A stretch of 64,000 nt of DNA from contig NZ_JACIJD010000001.1 in assembly GCF_014199205.1 (NCBI RefSeq), positions 1 through 64,000 on the forward strand, in the 5' to 3' direction. This DNA is from Muricoccus pecuniae (lineage in GTDB: Bacteria > Pseudomonadota > Alphaproteobacteria > Acetobacterales > Acetobacteraceae). A program made the position numbers and the translations under genes. The stretch's first letter is position 1, and each line of letters opens with the position of its first letter. Positions 1 through 8,190 of the stretch are shown piece after piece. A model generated the notes under the pieces. The model did no database searches. It was not told where the DNA came from and saw only the letters and a list, made by a program, of their open reading frames with translations.

Positions 1-2
1 GC

Positions 3-83
3 CACGCCTGGTCCACGCTGATGCGCACGCCAGACCAGATCGCCACCATCACGCGCCGCTCCTGGGCACAGGTCAAACTCTGA
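3..83 (+). pseudogene. C-terminal tail of a transposase, possibly IS630-like
   Basis: An open frame enters from the left edge and stops at a TGA at 81-83. The last 26 residues contain the string RTPDQIATITRRSWAQV. A tail of the form 'I-x-SI-x-x-R-x-WA' resembles the C-terminus of IS630-type transposases as I remember them, but the fragment is too short for a firm family call. Whether the element is intact outside the window cannot be seen. It sits directly against a second transposase remnant in another frame, which suggests a worn insertion hot spot. Confidence 0.35.
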
Positions 84-85
84 GG

Positions 86-208
86 CGGTTGGTATTACAG
101 CTCGCCACCCGCCTGAACGCCACGCCGCGCAAGTGCCTGGACTACCGAACGCCCCAGGAGGCGTTCCTGACCGCCCTCACCTCCCCTGCACCAGGTAGCG
201 CTCCATGA
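86..208 (+). pseudogene. C-terminal remnant of an IS30-family transposase
   Basis: The frame reads LATRLNATPRKCLDYRTPQE, the characteristic end of IS30-family transposases (LN-x-RPRK-x-L-x-YRTP-x-E), and stops at 206-208. No start codon or upstream catalytic domain exists here, because the preceding DNA belongs to a different frame and a different remnant. Its 3' end overlaps the 3' end of the convergent Ldh-type dehydrogenase gene by about 30 bp. The IS relic therefore marks the downstream border of the catabolic operon that follows. Confidence 0.6.
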
Positions 209-1232
209 CCAAGTCACCGTCGCACTTCGATTGGAAACCGCCGGCTGGCGGGCCGGCGAGGGCGCGCACGGCGTCGAGGACGGGATCGGGAATCTCGATC
301 GAGCCCTCGGCCAGGCATGCGGCGCGCAGGGCCGCGGAGCGGTCGAAGGGCATGCGCACTACGGGGCCGCCCTCCACGGGCCGCGTGGCGCGGATGAGGT
401 CGGCATAGGCCGAGACCTTACCCTTGAAGAGGTCGAGCGGCCCCAGCAGGTCCGGCCTGAAGGCGATGATGAGGAATCCGAAATCGGTGAGATGGTCCGG
501 CATCGCAGGCGACCCGGCCATCATGCCGAGGATCTGCACGACGATCCCGAGGCCGCTGCCGCGATGGCCGCCCCAGGCCGCGAAGGCCCCGCCGAGCGCG
601 GCCACGGGATCGGTGGTCGGGCGACCCTCCGCATCGAAGGCCGTTCCTTCCGGCAGCGCCTGCCCCAGCCGGCGGGCCATGACGGCCTGAGCGTGGATGA
701 TGTCGGAGATGCCGATGTCCCAGATCGCCGGCCCGGCCTCGCCGGGAAAGCCGAAGCAGATCGGGTTGGTGCCGAAGCGCGGCTCCGTGCCGCCGGCCGG
801 CGCGACCCAGGGCGTGGCGTTGGAGGCGATCATCACCGCGAGGTCGGCGGACGCCGCCATCTCCGCGTAGAAGGACAGCATCCCGGTGTACCAGGTGTTG
901 TTGGCGCCCACGATGGCGATGCCGCTCGCCCCGGCCTTGCCGATCGCGACCCGCGTCGCCTCATGGGCGACGAGGTAGCCGACATTGTCGCCGCCATCGA
1001 TCCGCGCCGAGACCGGCGTTTCCGAGACCACGGCGATCGGGCGGCCCTGATAGGGCCGGTCGGCGAAGCGCTCCGCGATGCTCAGCACCCGCGCGAGCCC
1101 CGCATAGCCGAGGCCGCGCAGCTCGCAGTCCAGCAGGTGCTCGGCCACGCGCGCCGCGTCCTGGTCGGGCAGGCCCAGGCCGCGCAGCCCCCGCACGGCG
1201 AGGTGCCGCGCCTCCTCGATCCCGATCCTCAT
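177..1232 (-). CDS. Ldh-family (malate/L-lactate-type) NAD(P)-dependent oxidoreductase
   Basis: 351 aa, the usual length for the LDH2/MDH2 family, which oxidises 2-hydroxy acids such as malate, L-lactate or ureidoglycolate, or reduces cyclic imines, using NAD(P). Family hallmarks seen are the N-terminal helical segment ending in LRGLGYAGL, the GTNPICFGFP nucleotide/substrate loop, and HRGSGLGIVVQ near residue 225. It is the last gene of a minus-strand operon that also encodes an SDR, an ABC importer and an MmgE/PrpD protein, so its substrate is probably a hydroxy-acid intermediate of that unidentified pathway. The start ATG at 1232 lies 18 bp after the SDR stop. Its 3' end overlaps an IS30 relic, but the C-terminus looks complete. 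The exact substrate cannot be assigned. Confidence 0.85.
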   Translation of the reverse strand: MRIGIEEARHLAVRGLRGLGLPDQDAARVAEHLLDCELRGLGYAGLARVLSIAERFADRPYQGRPIAVVSETPVSARIDGGDNVGYLVAHEATRVAIGKAGASGIAIVGANNTWYTGMLSFYAEMAASADLAVMIASNATPWVAPAGGTEPRFGTNPICFGFPGEAGPAIWDIGISDIIHAQAVMARRLGQALPEGTAFDAEGRPTTDPVAALGGAFAAWGGHRGSGLGIVVQILGMMAGSPAMPDHLTDFGFLIIAFRPDLLGPLDLFKGKVSAYADLIRATRPVEGGPVVRMPFDRSAALRAACLAEGSIEIPDPVLDAVRALAGPPAGGFQSKCDGDLVMERYLVQGR

Positions 1233-1250
1233 GCCGCTTCCTCCAGGGGG

Positions 1251-1967
1251 TCAGTACATGACCATGCCGCCATCGGCGACGAGGGTGGCGCCGTGCACGT
1301 AGGACGCCTCCGGCGAGAGCAGCCAGGCGATGGCGGGCGCGATCTCCTCCGGTGTGCCGAGGCGGCCGAAGGAGGTCATGCCCTCGATCCGCGCGCGGAT
1401 GGCCGGGTCGCCCAGCGGGCCGGCGGCGAAGGGCGTGTCGATCATGCCGGGGGCGATGGTGTTCACCGCGATCCCCCGTGGCCCGAGCACGCGCGCCGCG
1501 TTCTTCGTCATCGCGAGCACCGCGCCCTTGCTGGTGGCATAGGCGACGGTGCCCGCCAGCCCGCCGCCGCGCAGGCCGGCGACGCTGGCCACGGTGCAGA
1601 TGCGCGCGCCGGGCTCCATCATCGCCGCCGCCTCCCGCAGGCAGAGGAAGGTGCCGATGACGTTCACGTCGTGCACGCGCCGGAACATGGCCACCGTGGT
1701 GTCGTCGAAGGTCGTGGTCTCGTAGATGCCGGCGCAGGTCGCCAGCGCGTCGAGGCCACCGAACGCGGCGCGCACCTCCCCGAAGGCGCGCACCACCGCC
1801 TCCTCCTCCGCGACGTCCACGGCGATGGCGGGATGGCCGTCCCCGGCCACGCGCCGAGCCGCGGGCAGGTCGCGGTCGAGGCAGGCCACCTGATGGCCCC
1901 GCCCGATGAGGAGGCGCGCGGTGGCAGCGCCGATGCCGCTGCCCGCGCCGGTGATGGCGATCCGCAT
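1251..1967 (-). CDS. SDR-family oxidoreductase
   Basis: 238 aa from the ATG at 1967. A longer frame reaches back to 2066, but it would overlap the preceding gene, and the Rossmann fold begins immediately at MRIAITGAGSGIG. The classical SDR pattern is present: TGAGSGIG (residues 5-12), an NAG-equivalent changed to TCAG, catalytic Ser before the YATSK motif, and a C-terminal VADGG. It is a cytosolic NAD(P)-dependent dehydrogenase or reductase. It lies 23 bp after the ABC binding-protein gene and 18 bp before the Ldh-type dehydrogenase. The two dehydrogenases probably act on successive intermediates of the compound imported by the operon's transporter; that is inference from context. Confidence 0.85.
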   Translation of the reverse strand: MRIAITGAGSGIGAATARLLIGRGHQVACLDRDLPAARRVAGDGHPAIAVDVAEEEAVVRAFGEVRAAFGGLDALATCAGIYETTTFDDTTVAMFRRVHDVNVIGTFLCLREAAAMMEPGARICTVASVAGLRGGGLAGTVAYATSKGAVLAMTKNAARVLGPRGIAVNTIAPGMIDTPFAAGPLGDPAIRARIEGMTSFGRLGTPEEIAPAIAWLLSPEASYVHGATLVADGGMVMY

Positions 1968-1990
1968 GTCCGCGCGCTCCCGGGCCGGCG

Positions 1991-3250
1991 TCAGCGCTTG
2001 AGCCAGAAGAGCTCGGCCGTGGCCGAGTCCCGGGGGTAGACCGTCACCGGCCGGTTGTTCTGCCACTGCACCACGACGGGCGGCGCGTTCTCGCGCAGGC
2101 CGGTCGCATCGAACTTCACGCGGCGGCCGGGGTAGTAGAGCGCCGCGCCCTCGGTGATGTCGATGCTGCGAAGGGCCTCCGCCACGGCCCGCCGGTCGGC
2201 GCGGCCAGCCTTCTGCAAGGCGTCCCGCATGATCCAGATGTCGCCATAGGTCGCGATGCTGTTCTGGCCCATCCAGGGCTCGCCGGAGGCGCGCTTGAAC
2301 TCCTCGATCATCGCTTCCTGGCCCTTGGCGTCCCAGTTGCCGACCACGGTGATGAAGCCTTCCAGCTGTGCCGGGCGGATGTTCTGGAGGAGGTCGGACT
2401 GCGCCATGGCGATGCCGGCGCCGATGGTCGGCACCCGGCCGCGGCCGAGGCCGAACTCGTTCATCTTCTCGACGAGCAGCTTCACATCCGAGATGACGGT
2501 GATCGGCATCACCATCATGTCCGGCCGCGCGGTGCGAACCTTCTGGATGAGCTGCGTCGCATCCGAGAGGGGCGGGGTGAAGGTCTCGTCCATCACGATC
2601 CGCAGGCCGAAGCCCGCCGCCCCGTCCCGCACGGGCTGGACGAAGGAGAGCGAGGAGGCGGTGTTGTCCGTCAGGATCGCGACCGTCTCCGGCCGCTTCC
2701 CCGTGGCCTGCTGGGCGAGGTCGAGCATGATGGGCAGCGCGCCCTTCGCCTGGTCGCCCGCGCGCGCGGAGGTCTGGAAGACGTAGCGGAAGCCGCGCGA
2801 GGTGATGAGGTCGGAGTAGCTCAGCGTGAGCATGGGCAGCTCGGCGCGCTCGGTCACCTCGGTCGCCGAGAGGGTGAAGGATGAGAGATAGGCGCCGGAG
2901 CAGGCGACGAGGTCCGGGTGGTCGGCCACCATGCGCTGCGCGGCGTTCTTCGCCTTCTCCGTGGAATCGCCGGCGTCGAAGAGCAGCAGCTCCAGCTTCG
3001 CGCCGCCGAGCGCGGGGACGCCTCCCTGCTCGTTGACGTGGCGGACGCCGAGCTCCGCGCCCATCCGCATGAGCTGGCCGAAGCGGGCGTATAGGCCCGA
3101 GAGCGGCACGAGCAGCCCTACCTTGACCGTCCCGCCTGCGGGAGCCTGCGCGCGCGCCGGGCCGAGGCCCGCCGCCGTCCCGGCCAGCGTCGCCGCACCG
3201 GCCAGCAGCGCCCGCCGGCCGGGCGCGACCATCTTCCTGATATCGTCCAT
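1991..3250 (-). CDS. HAAT-family ABC transporter periplasmic binding protein (Leu/Ile/Val-type)
   Basis: 419 aa. The N-terminus carries RRALLAGAATLAG and ends in an ARAQ-like cleavage site, consistent with Tat or Sec export. The mature part starts KVGLLVPLSG and continues as a type-1 periplasmic binding fold (Peripla_BP_6). I prefer the ATG at 3250 over the one at 3265, because a GGAGG lies about 8 nt upstream of it. The gene follows livF by 46 bp and precedes the SDR. Proteins of this family bind amino acids, urea, short-chain amides or aromatic acids, so the ligand cannot be read from sequence. The company of PrpD, SDR and Ldh genes suggests an organic acid rather than an amino acid (inference). 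Confidence 0.88.
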   Translation of the reverse strand: MDDIRKMVAPGRRALLAGAATLAGTAAGLGPARAQAPAGGTVKVGLLVPLSGLYARFGQLMRMGAELGVRHVNEQGGVPALGGAKLELLLFDAGDSTEKAKNAAQRMVADHPDLVACSGAYLSSFTLSATEVTERAELPMLTLSYSDLITSRGFRYVFQTSARAGDQAKGALPIMLDLAQQATGKRPETVAILTDNTASSLSFVQPVRDGAAGFGLRIVMDETFTPPLSDATQLIQKVRTARPDMMVMPITVISDVKLLVEKMNEFGLGRGRVPTIGAGIAMAQSDLLQNIRPAQLEGFITVVGNWDAKGQEAMIEEFKRASGEPWMGQNSIATYGDIWIMRDALQKAGRADRRAVAEALRSIDITEGAALYYPGRRVKFDATGLRENAPPVVVQWQNNRPVTVYPRDSATAELFWLKR

Positions 3251-3296
3251 GCTTCGTCCCTCCATCCTGGCGCCGGTTCTCCGGCTGCCCGTTCGA

Positions 3297-4004
3297 TCAC
3301 ATCCCGAGATAGGCCTGGCGCACGCGGTCGTCCCGCCGGAGCGTCTCCTGCGGGCCTTCGAGCGCGATCCGCCCGGCCTCCAGCACGTAGCCGCGATCGG
3401 CGGAGTCCAGCGCCTCGGCCACCCGCTGCTCCACGAGCAGGATCGTCAGCCCGGCCTGCCGGCGGATCTCCGCCAGGCGCTCGAAGATGAACTCCGCCAC
3501 GGCGGGCGCGAGGCCCATGGAGGGCTCGTCCAGCATCAGCAGGTGCGGGGAGGAGGCGAGGCCGCGCCCCACCGCCACCATCTGCTGCTGCCCGCCCGAG
3601 AGCGTTCCGGCGAGCTGGTTGCGGCGCTCCTTCAGGATCGGGAACCAGTCCAGCACCCGGGCCAGGTTCTCCGCCCAGTCGCGCCGCCCGGCCGCCGTGG
3701 TGGCGCCCATCTCCAGGTTCTCCATGACGGTCAGCGAGGGGAAGAGCTGCCGGCCCTCCGGGACATGGGCGATGCCGAGATGGGGGCGCCGCGCGGCCGG
3801 CACCGAGGACAGGTCCTCGCCCCGGAAGCGGATGCGTCCTGTGCGCGCCGCCACCGTGCCGGAGATGGTCTTGAACAGGGTCGTCTTGCCGGCGCCGTTC
3901 GGGCCCACCACGGCCACGAACTCGCCCTCCTGCACGCGGAGGCTCACGCCCTTCAGCACCGGGGCGCCGCCATAGCCGGCATGCAGATCATCAAGCTCCA
4001 GCAT
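3297..4004 (-). CDS. livF: ABC transporter ATP-binding protein, LivF type
   Basis: 235 aa. Walker A is GPNGAGKTT (about residues 34-42), the ABC signature is LSGGQQQM, and Walker B is LLMLDEPSMGLAP, all canonical. The length and the C-terminal ending with AYLG match LivF, the second ATPase of HAAT importers. It overlaps the 3' end of the LivM-LivG fusion gene by 14 bp, so the two are translationally linked. It powers uptake through the LivH/LivM membrane pair of the same operon. Livestock-type leucine transport is not implied: the symbol gives the architecture, not the substrate. Confidence 0.88.
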   Translation of the reverse strand: MLELDDLHAGYGGAPVLKGVSLRVQEGEFVAVVGPNGAGKTTLFKTISGTVAARTGRIRFRGEDLSSVPAARRPHLGIAHVPEGRQLFPSLTVMENLEMGATTAAGRRDWAENLARVLDWFPILKERRNQLAGTLSGGQQQMVAVGRGLASSPHLLMLDEPSMGLAPAVAEFIFERLAEIRRQAGLTILLVEQRVAEALDSADRGYVLEAGRIALEGPQETLRRDDRVRQAYLGM

Positions 4005-5739
4005 GGGCGCTCCACTTGCTGCCGAGATAGGCCTCGATGACGGCGCGGTTGCCGGTGACCTCCTCCGGCAGCCCTTCAGCCAGGACGGCGCCGTGGTCGA
4101 GGACGACGAAGCGATCCACCAGGCGCACCATGGCGTGGAGCGTGTGCTCGATGATCACCACCGTGGTGCCCTCCGCGGCGATGCCGCGGATCACGGGCAG
4201 GAGCTGGTCCACCTCCGCCCCGCCCAGGCCGGCGAAGGTCTCGTCCAGCAGCAGCAGGCGGGGCTGCCCGGCCAGGGCGCGGGCGAGTTCCATCAGCCGG
4301 AGATCGAGGTTGCTCAGCGTTCCCGCCCGCGCGTCGGCCATGGTTTCCAGCCCGACGCGCCGCATGGCCCCCCGCGCCAACTCGCGCGCCTCGTCGATGC
4401 TCCCGGCGTGGACCTGCGCGCCGCTCATGACGTTGTCGGCCACCGACATGCGCGCGAAGGGCCGCACGACCTGGAAGGTGCGCCCCACGCCGAGGCGCGC
4501 GAGCCGGTTCGGCGGCAGGTTCGTGACGTCCTGCCCGTTCAGCAGCACGCGCCCCGCATCGGGGCGTACGAAACCGTTGAGCAGGTTGAACAGGGTGGTC
4601 TTCCCCGCGCCGTTGGGCCCGATCACGCCGAGGATCTCGCCCTGCCGGACGGAGAAGGTGACGTCCCGCACCGCCTTCACCCCGCCGAAGGCGCGCGAGA
4701 TTCCCTCGGCCCGCAGGATGAGCGGTGCGTCCTCCGCGGGCGCGACCCGTGCCGGACCCCCGGAGGGGGAGGGCTGCCGCGGCGCCGGGGCGTCCTCGGG
4801 CTGCGGCGCCTGCCTGCCGCGCAGGAGGTCGTGCGCCTTCCAGTAGAGGCCTTCTGGCGCCAGGAGGATGACGGCGATGATGGCGGTGCCGAACACGACG
4901 CCCTGGATGCCCGGCAGCACCGCGCCGAACTGCGCGTGCAGCGTCTCGCCGAGCGGGATCAGGACGAGGGCGCCGATCACCGGGCCCCAGACCGTGCCGA
5001 CGCCGCCGAACATGGCGACCGTCAGCGCCTGGGCGGAGATCAGCATGCCGAACACCGCCTCCGGCGTGACCACCAGCAGGATCACCGCGTGGAAGCCGCC
5101 GATGGCGCCGGCCAGCGCGCCGCTGAGGGTGATGGTGAGGAGCTTGAGGCGGCGGGAGTCGATGCCGAGCGCCTCGGCCGCGGCCTCGTTCTGCTTGATC
5201 GCCATCAGCGCCATGCCGTAGCGCGACCGCTCGACCAGGCGCATCGCGACCATCGTGACGAGGAGCAGGGCGAGGGCGAGATAGATGTAGACCCGGTGGT
5301 CGGCGAACTGCATGAAGGCCCAGCCGCGCTCCCGCACCAGGGGCAGCGACACTTCCTGGTAGCCGAGCCAGAGGAAGACGTTCAGCAGGGCCAGCGGATA
5401 GGCCAGCATCGCGAGGGCGAAGTAGTGCCCGCGGAGCCGGAAGGTGGGCAGGCCGATCAGCAGGCCCGACAGCCCGCCCACCAGCCCGGCGACGGGGATG
5501 CCGAGCCATGGCGTCAGCCCGAGCTTCACGAAGAGCAGCGCGACCGTGTAGGCGCCGAGGCCGAAGAAGGCCGCGTGGCCGAAGGAGATCAGCCCCGTCA
5601 TCCCCGACAGGAGGTTCCAGGACAGGCCGAAGATCGCCCAGATCGGCACGAGCGTGAGGGTGAGCTGGTGGTAGGAGTTGGTGACGAAGAGCCCGAGCAG
5701 CGCGTAGGCCGCACAGAAGGCGAGGATGGGCCAGATCAT
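3991..5739 (-). CDS. livM: LivM-LivG fusion: HAAT ABC permease fused to its ATPase
   Basis: 582 aa from the ATG at 5739; the frame is open further upstream, but that part is shadow of livH. Residues about 1-310 are a LivM permease with multiple membrane segments and the GLISFGHAAFFGLGAY motif. A proline-rich linker (about 315-340) leads to a complete LivG ATPase with Walker A GPNGAGKTT. Two deviations are visible in the ATPase half. The signature region reads LSNLDLRLMELARAL, where LivG proteins usually have L-x-YG-x-Q, and Walker B reads LLLLDETF instead of LLLLDEP. The catalytic Glu is kept. Fused LivM-LivG proteins occur but are the minority arrangement. The gene lies between livH and livF. 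Confidence 0.88.
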   Translation of the reverse strand: MIWPILAFCAAYALLGLFVTNSYHQLTLTLVPIWAIFGLSWNLLSGMTGLISFGHAAFFGLGAYTVALLFVKLGLTPWLGIPVAGLVGGLSGLLIGLPTFRLRGHYFALAMLAYPLALLNVFLWLGYQEVSLPLVRERGWAFMQFADHRVYIYLALALLLVTMVAMRLVERSRYGMALMAIKQNEAAAEALGIDSRRLKLLTITLSGALAGAIGGFHAVILLVVTPEAVFGMLISAQALTVAMFGGVGTVWGPVIGALVLIPLGETLHAQFGAVLPGIQGVVFGTAIIAVILLAPEGLYWKAHDLLRGRQAPQPEDAPAPRQPSPSGGPARVAPAEDAPLILRAEGISRAFGGVKAVRDVTFSVRQGEILGVIGPNGAGKTTLFNLLNGFVRPDAGRVLLNGQDVTNLPPNRLARLGVGRTFQVVRPFARMSVADNVMSGAQVHAGSIDEARELARGAMRRVGLETMADARAGTLSNLDLRLMELARALAGQPRLLLLDETFAGLGGAEVDQLLPVIRGIAAEGTTVVIIEHTLHAMVRLVDRFVVLDHGAVLAEGLPEEVTGNRAVIEAYLGSKWSAHAGA

Positions 5740-5771
5740 GCGTCCGGGTGAGAGCGGGCGGAACACGGCGC

Positions 5772-6722
5772 TCAGGTCCTTTCCGACACGCGGCCGAGCA
5801 GCCCCTGCGGCCGCAGGAAGACCACCAGGAGGAAGACGACGAAGATGGCGGTGTTCTGCAGCTGCGTCGGCAGCAGCAGCGCGGAGCACTGCTGGATCAC
5901 GCCGATCAGCAGCCCGCCCCAGAAGGCGCCGACCGTGGAGCCGAGCCCGCCCAGCACCACGCCAGCATACATGATGATGACGTATTCGAGCCCGACATAG
6001 GGCGTGAACGGGTAGCTGGAGGCGAGCAGCCCGCCCGCCACCGCGGTTATGGCGATGCCGAGCCCGAAGGTGATGCGGTGCGCGCGGTCCACGTCGATGC
6101 CCATGTAGAGGGCGGCCTGGACGTTGTCGGCCGCGGCGCGCAGGGACTTGCCCAGCCGGGAGCGCGTGATGACGAGCACGAGCAGGGCCACGAGCGCCAC
6201 GGCGATCGCCGCGCCCCAGGCACGCGCCTGGTTGACGAAGACGACGACGTCGCCGCCCGCGAGGTCGATCTCCCAGGCTTCCGACGAGATGTCGCTCGGA
6301 ATGGAGACGGGGACGCTGCCGAAGAGGATCTGCCCGCCGCTCTGTAGGATGAGGGACAGGCCGAGGGTCAGGATGAGCTGGGCGTAATGCCCCTCGCCCT
6401 CCAGCGCGCCCACCCGCGTTCCGGTCACGCGCGAGACGAGCAGGCGCTGCGCGAGATAGCCGAGGAGGAAAAGCACCGGCGCGGCCAGCAGGGCCGCGAT
6501 GAAGGGCCCCGCCGCCGAGCCGAAGACCGCGCCGAGGCCGAGCAGCGCGAAGAGGTGGAAGGCGACGTACATCCCGGCCATCATGAAGTCGCCATGGGCG
6601 AAGTTGATGACGCGCATGACGCCGAAGATGAGGCTCAGCCCGACGCACATCAGCCCGTAATGCGCGCCGAGCAGCAGCCCCGCATTCAGGGCCTGCAGGA
6701 AACCTTCGATCCCGGCGTTCAT
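5772..6722 (-). CDS. livH: HAAT ABC transporter permease, LivH type
   Basis: 316 aa with about eight hydrophobic segments. The diagnostic first-helix motif GLSLIFGVMRVINFAHGDF is at residues about 26-44. The ATG at 6722 overlaps the TGA of the upstream MmgE/PrpD gene as ATGA, which fixes the start and indicates translational coupling. It pairs with the LivM half of the next gene to form the membrane channel of the operon's importer. An insertion around residues 95-160 includes the segment VGALEGEGHYAQ, which I have no function for. Confidence 0.87.
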   Translation of the reverse strand: MNAGIEGFLQALNAGLLLGAHYGLMCVGLSLIFGVMRVINFAHGDFMMAGMYVAFHLFALLGLGAVFGSAAGPFIAALLAAPVLFLLGYLAQRLLVSRVTGTRVGALEGEGHYAQLILTLGLSLILQSGGQILFGSVPVSIPSDISSEAWEIDLAGGDVVVFVNQARAWGAAIAVALVALLVLVITRSRLGKSLRAAADNVQAALYMGIDVDRAHRITFGLGIAITAVAGGLLASSYPFTPYVGLEYVIIMYAGVVLGGLGSTVGAFWGGLLIGVIQQCSALLLPTQLQNTAIFVVFLLVVFLRPQGLLGRVSERT

Positions 6723-8137
6723 GCCACCTCCTCCGCTGCGGCGAACAGTTCCCCGATCGCACCCACATCCGCGGCCTCCGGCAGCCCGTCCACGAAGTCG
6801 AGGATGCCTTGTGCCGCCTTCGCACCCAGGGCATCGGTCGCCGCCCGTTCGCAGCGCGCGCGCACCTCGCCGGGCGTCGCCGCGACGACGTCGTCCAGCC
6901 TTCCGGCCAGGGTCCGGCCGTCCAGCAGCAATTCGATGGCCGCGCCCTGACGGGCCGGGAAAGCGGCCGTCAGCGCCTCGTCCTCCTTCAGCGAGGTGAG
7001 GCCGATCAGGCGCGCGACATCGGGGCTGACCGGGAGGGTGTAGTTCGCCTCCTCGATCACGCCACGGCAGAGGGTGGCGGCCACGCCGAAGGGGATGCTC
7101 ATCTTCGCCTGGAGCAACCGGTCGAAGGGGCCGGTGCTGTCGCAGCCGGGATAGCGGGCGGCGGCACGGGGCACGCGGATGCGGACGCCGCGCAGTTCCT
7201 CCGCCCGCACGGCGTGCTCCCGCGAGAGGCGGAGCGCGACCTGGCACGCCGTCTGCGCGAAATTGCAGGCCGGGACAGGCTTGTTGTAGACGGCCAGGAT
7301 CTCCGGGCGACCGCCGAAGAACGAGACCCGCGGCCGCGTCCCATCCCGGCGCATCGCCGCGAAAAGGCCCGCCGGCCCGTCCAGTGCGGTCTCCGACGCC
7401 TCGGCGCCGAACTCCGCGAGCTGGGCCGCCGTGACGGCGTTCCGCGCGGCGAAGCCCGGATGGAAGAACATCTCGTTCCCTCCGACCGCCGGCCACTCGT
7501 TCAGGCCACCTGTCGCATTCGCGGCGAGGGCGATCGCGCTGGTGGCGCGGGCGGGATCGAGCCCCAGAAGCCGGGCCGCGCCGGCGGCAGCCCCGATCGG
7601 CCCCGTGATGCCCGTCGGGCGGAAGAGGCGTGCGAGCTCGGTGGTGAACAGGGCGGCGCCGATCCGCGCCCCGACCTCGTAGCCCGCGACGACTGCCGCG
7701 ACGAAGGTGCCGCCGTCCACCCGGCGCGTCTGCGCGAGGGAGAGAAGGGCCGGGATGACGACCACGCCGAGATGGCTGATGGAGGCCGCGTGCATGTCCT
7801 CCCGCACCAGCCCGTGGGCGAGAGCGGCGTTGGCGAAGGCAGCATCCCCCGGCGTCGTGCGACGCGAGGCCCCGATGATCCGGACGCCCCCTGGAGAGGG
7901 GCTCGCGATCCGCACGGCCTGGTCGCCCCAGGGAAGGTGCCGCGATTCCAGCGCCGCGCCGATCACGTCGAGGAGGCAGGTCTGCACCTTGCTGACGACC
8001 GCGTCCTCCTGCCGGCCCTGCGCGAGGGCGGCCTCGGCGGCCTGCCGGGCAAGGGGGCGAGCCTCGTCACGGTCCGCGACTGCCTCAAGCCTCCGGCCCG
8101 AAGCGGGCGCCGCATCCGAGGGGAGGCGCGCGCTCAT
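6719..8137 (-). CDS. MmgE/PrpD-family protein
   Basis: 472 aa from the ATG at 8137; an in-frame TTG at 8170 would add 11 residues. The MmgE/PrpD fold covers 2-methylcitrate dehydratase, cis-aconitate decarboxylase and related enzymes acting on tricarboxylates or their analogues. Recognisable parts are the N-terminal helical domain with LLDVIGAALES, the EDMHAASISHLG segment, and GYEVGARIG. It heads the operon, so it probably catalyses a key step on the imported compound; which one is not decidable from sequence. Its ATG overlaps the stop of an 18-codon leader ORF (8190-8134), and that leader, not this gene, carries the good Shine-Dalgarno sequence. The 3' end overlaps livH by 4 bp. Confidence 0.85.
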   Translation of the reverse strand: MSARLPSDAAPASGRRLEAVADRDEARPLARQAAEAALAQGRQEDAVVSKVQTCLLDVIGAALESRHLPWGDQAVRIASPSPGGVRIIGASRRTTPGDAAFANAALAHGLVREDMHAASISHLGVVVIPALLSLAQTRRVDGGTFVAAVVAGYEVGARIGAALFTTELARLFRPTGITGPIGAAAGAARLLGLDPARATSAIALAANATGGLNEWPAVGGNEMFFHPGFAARNAVTAAQLAEFGAEASETALDGPAGLFAAMRRDGTRPRVSFFGGRPEILAVYNKPVPACNFAQTACQVALRLSREHAVRAEELRGVRIRVPRAAARYPGCDSTGPFDRLLQAKMSIPFGVAATLCRGVIEEANYTLPVSPDVARLIGLTSLKEDEALTAAFPARQGAAIELLLDGRTLAGRLDDVVAATPGEVRARCERAATDALGAKAAQGILDFVDGLPEAADVGAIGELFAAAEEVA

Positions 8138-8190
8138 CTGGGGCGGCCGAAGCCGCGCGACGGCGGGCAAGCCGCATCGTGTCTGGTCAC
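8134..8190 (-). CDS. Possible 18-codon leader ORF coupled to the PrpD-family gene
   Basis: A GTG at 8190-8188 lies 5 nt after a strong GAGGAGA ribosome-binding sequence (plus-strand complement 8196-8202). It opens an 18-residue frame, VTRHDAACPPSRGFGRPR. Its TGA overlaps the ATG of the next gene as ATGA. No run of one amino acid suggests classical attenuation. The simplest reading is translational coupling for an otherwise SD-less gene; it may also be only a fortuitous frame. Confidence 0.3.
   Translation of the reverse strand: MTRHDAACPPSRGFGRPR

Noticed and set aside
231-2039. 602-codon plus-strand open frame opposite the Ldh and SDR genes
   Set aside because: Low-complexity Arg/Gly/His/Ala product with no domain; typical antisense shadow in high-GC DNA, while the minus strand shows clear enzyme motifs.
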